Below are positions 36,801 through 39,800 of a stretch of DNA of 42,043 nucleotides, one piece after another; position 1 is the stretch's first letter; the number at the start of each line of letters is the position of its first letter. The stretch comes from Coriobacteriia bacterium (lineage in GTDB: Bacteria > Actinomycetota > Coriobacteriia > Anaerosomatales > SLCP01), in contig JAHYJI010000007.1 in the NCBI GenBank assembly GCA_019429145.1, positions 1-42,043 of the forward strand, given 5' to 3'. Under the pieces are notes generated by a model. The model was not told where the DNA came from. It saw only the letters and a program-made list of their open reading frames with translations, and did not search any database. A program made the position numbers and the translations under genes.

Positions 36801-39800
36801 TGAACGCGATGCCGAGGCTTGCCCCGAGTGTCACCGGACCGAAGGAGACCTCCTGGTACGGGAGGGTGAACTCACCCGCGATACCCTGGGCCGTGATGTA
36901 GAAGCGGCCGAGGTCGAGGCTGTAGTCGTCCCAGTCATGCGACATGCTGTCCTGATAGTCGCCGAACTCGAATCCGCCGAGCGACATGCCGAAGTTGCGC
37001 AGACGCAGCTTGGGGAATTGGATCCCGCCCGAGCCCAGATCGAACTCGAAGGCGATGTCGACATTGAAGTCCAGGCTGAGCGAGGGCATCTTGAAGTTCA
37101 GTCCGCCCGCCGCACGCAGCGTCGGCTTGTCGAACGCGAGGTAGACCACGTCACCGGCACCGGCCCCGACCTGAACGCCCAGTCCGCTGGAGCCGAACGT
37201 CGCGATGAAGTCCACCGGCGTGTCCGGCGGTCCCCGTGCACCGTTGACGTCGAGCGTTATGCCGCTGAAGCTCAGCTCGATTCCGGCCGGCAGTCCGACT
37301 GCGGTGATCGTCGCTCCGCCATCGGCCGGGGCCTTCAGTGCGTAGAAGCTGCGTCCCGAGCCCTGCATGAGCGCGAGTCCGAGCCGCAGGCCGCTGAGCG
37401 CGATCCCGATCGGTCCGCTCGAGTCAGGCACGTGCTCGGAGTCGTCGATGATCCCGTCGGCGTTCAGATCGACCCAGTACGGGCCGCCGGTGCCGACGAA
37501 CGCCTTGGCGTTGCTCACGCCCACGGTGAGCAGCGAGATCGGTCCGGTCACAGTAGTGCCGTCTGTCAGCGTCACGCTCGTGAGCTCCTGGGCCTGCTCG
37601 AAGACGAAGTAGCCGCTGACGTGTACGAACGAGCTGATAGTGAGCGTCACGTACCCGCCCACACGCAGCGTGAGCGGTGCGGTGTACGCCAGATCGACGT
37701 AGTCGTTGACGCCGGGACCCGTCTTGACGCGCAGTCCGGTGGCTCCGAACGTCTCCACGAAGTTGACCGCGAGTCCGTCGATGCTGCTGCGGTTCATCTC
37801 GATGAACATCTTGTTCGCCGAGAGCGTGACTACGTCGATGCCGACGAAGGCAACCGAACCGCTCGCGCGCAGGGCGTAGAAGCTCCGCGTGTCCGTCGGC
37901 GACGTCGGCGTCATGAGCGCCATCGCGAAGTGGACGTCACTCATCGCGATACCCAGAGCACCGGCGGAGAGCGGTACGTCCCCACTGTCGATGACACCGT
38001 TGCCGTTGCTGTCGGTCCAGTACGGCCCGCCCACACCGGCAAACGCGTAGACGTTGCTGGCCCCGATCGTGACGATGTCGACTTCGACTGCAGGGCCGCT
38101 CGTGAGCGTGGCCTCCCGCCGGTCGCCCTTCTCTACCGCGAACCCTCCGGTCAGGAAGACGAACTCGTCGATCTGGACAGTGACAGTGCCGGCGACCTTA
38201 AGGGTCTCGCCGGAGAAGTCGAGGTCCACGAAGTCCTCGGCATCCGGGCCGGTGACGACTCTGAGTCGTCCACCCGGCAACTTGGTGAAGTCGAGGGCCA
38301 CGCCCGTACCTGCGGCCGTGCTCGCCTCGGCGATCATGGAGCCCTGGAGAACGAACCCTTCGATCCCGACCAGCTTCGCGCTTCCGCGGCCCTTGAGGGC
38401 AACCCACTTGCGCGTGCCCTCCTTGGAGCTGATGACAGCCATGCCGAACATGAAGTCGTCAAGGAGCACGCCCAGCGGACCGTCCATCGGCTCGCCGAGC
38501 GGGTCATCATCGTTGATGTCGATTCCGACACCGGCAAACGCCACCACGTCACTCGCGCCCACCTTGAGCACGGACGCGGGAATCGTGGTCGTACTGCCGG
38601 CCTCGGTCACGGCGAGCTCTTCGCCCTTCTCGAACACGAAGGTCCCGCTGATGTAGAGGAACCCGTCGATGCCGATCACGACGTTGACACCGACCAGTCG
38701 CAGAGTCGGACCGGAGAGACTGTTGAGCCGGCTATCGACGACGATCGTGGTGAACGTGCCGCTGTCGTAGACACCGATCGCGAGCGACCAGTTGAGCGGA
38801 ACGGCGAGCACGCCGGCGCGCATGCCGCTCGCCTGGTTGATCTCGATGCGAATCGTCTGAGCGCTGAGACTGAGTTCGCCGAGGCCGACGAAGGCCAGCC
38901 CGTTGAACTCGCCGATCACCGCTGTCCAGCTGCGCGTGTCCGCGGGCTGACCCGCGGCGACCGCGCCCGGCTTCAGCGAAACGAGCAGGAACTCGCCCGA
39001 TGTCGCCTGGAATCCGACGCCTCCCACACCCAGGAACAGGTCCTTCGCGGTGAGGCTGAGTGTCACGAGCGTGGCATCCTTCAGATCCACGCCGATTGCG
39101 AACGTCCCGTCCGCGTTGACGTCAACGTCGACTGTACGAGTCTCGAAGTCGAATCCGACCTCGCCGGTGATGAAGCCGAAGATGTCTACCTCGGCGTCGC
39201 CGCTCGCCTTGGTCGTCTCGCCCGTGAAGTCGATGAGCGTACTGCCTACGTAGACCCGGTCCGCGGTCTCCTCGTACACGCCGTCCTTGTCGCGGTCGAC
39301 CTGGGTCATCCAGTTCAGTGCGGCCGCACCGTCGCTTGCACGGTTGAGCGAGACCGAGAGCGAGATCACGGTGATCTCGAGTCCGTCGATGCCCTGGAAT
39401 GCGGCGCCGTTGAGCCCGCCGGTCAGAGCGGTCCAGCTGCGCATGTCGCTCGCGTTCGTCGGTGTGACGGTCACCATCGCCAGCATGCCGTCGGTCGCCG
39501 AGAACCCGACGCTCCCGGGCACGCCGACCCAGACGTCGGTGAGCGAGAGCTCGTAGAGCGTCAGCTCGGCCTCGATCTCGATACCGGACGGCTTCACGTG
39601 CACGACATACGTCTCGTAGCTGACGCCGGCCTTGCCCTTCACGAAGCCGTAGATGTCGATGGTCACCTCGGCGCTCACCGAGAACCGCTCGTCGGGGAAG
39701 TCGATGACGTACTGCACGGTGCCCGAGGTCATCTCGACCACGACGACGACCTGATTCGCGGCCCCGGCGTAGCTGCCGTCCCGGCCGAGGTCGATCGCCG

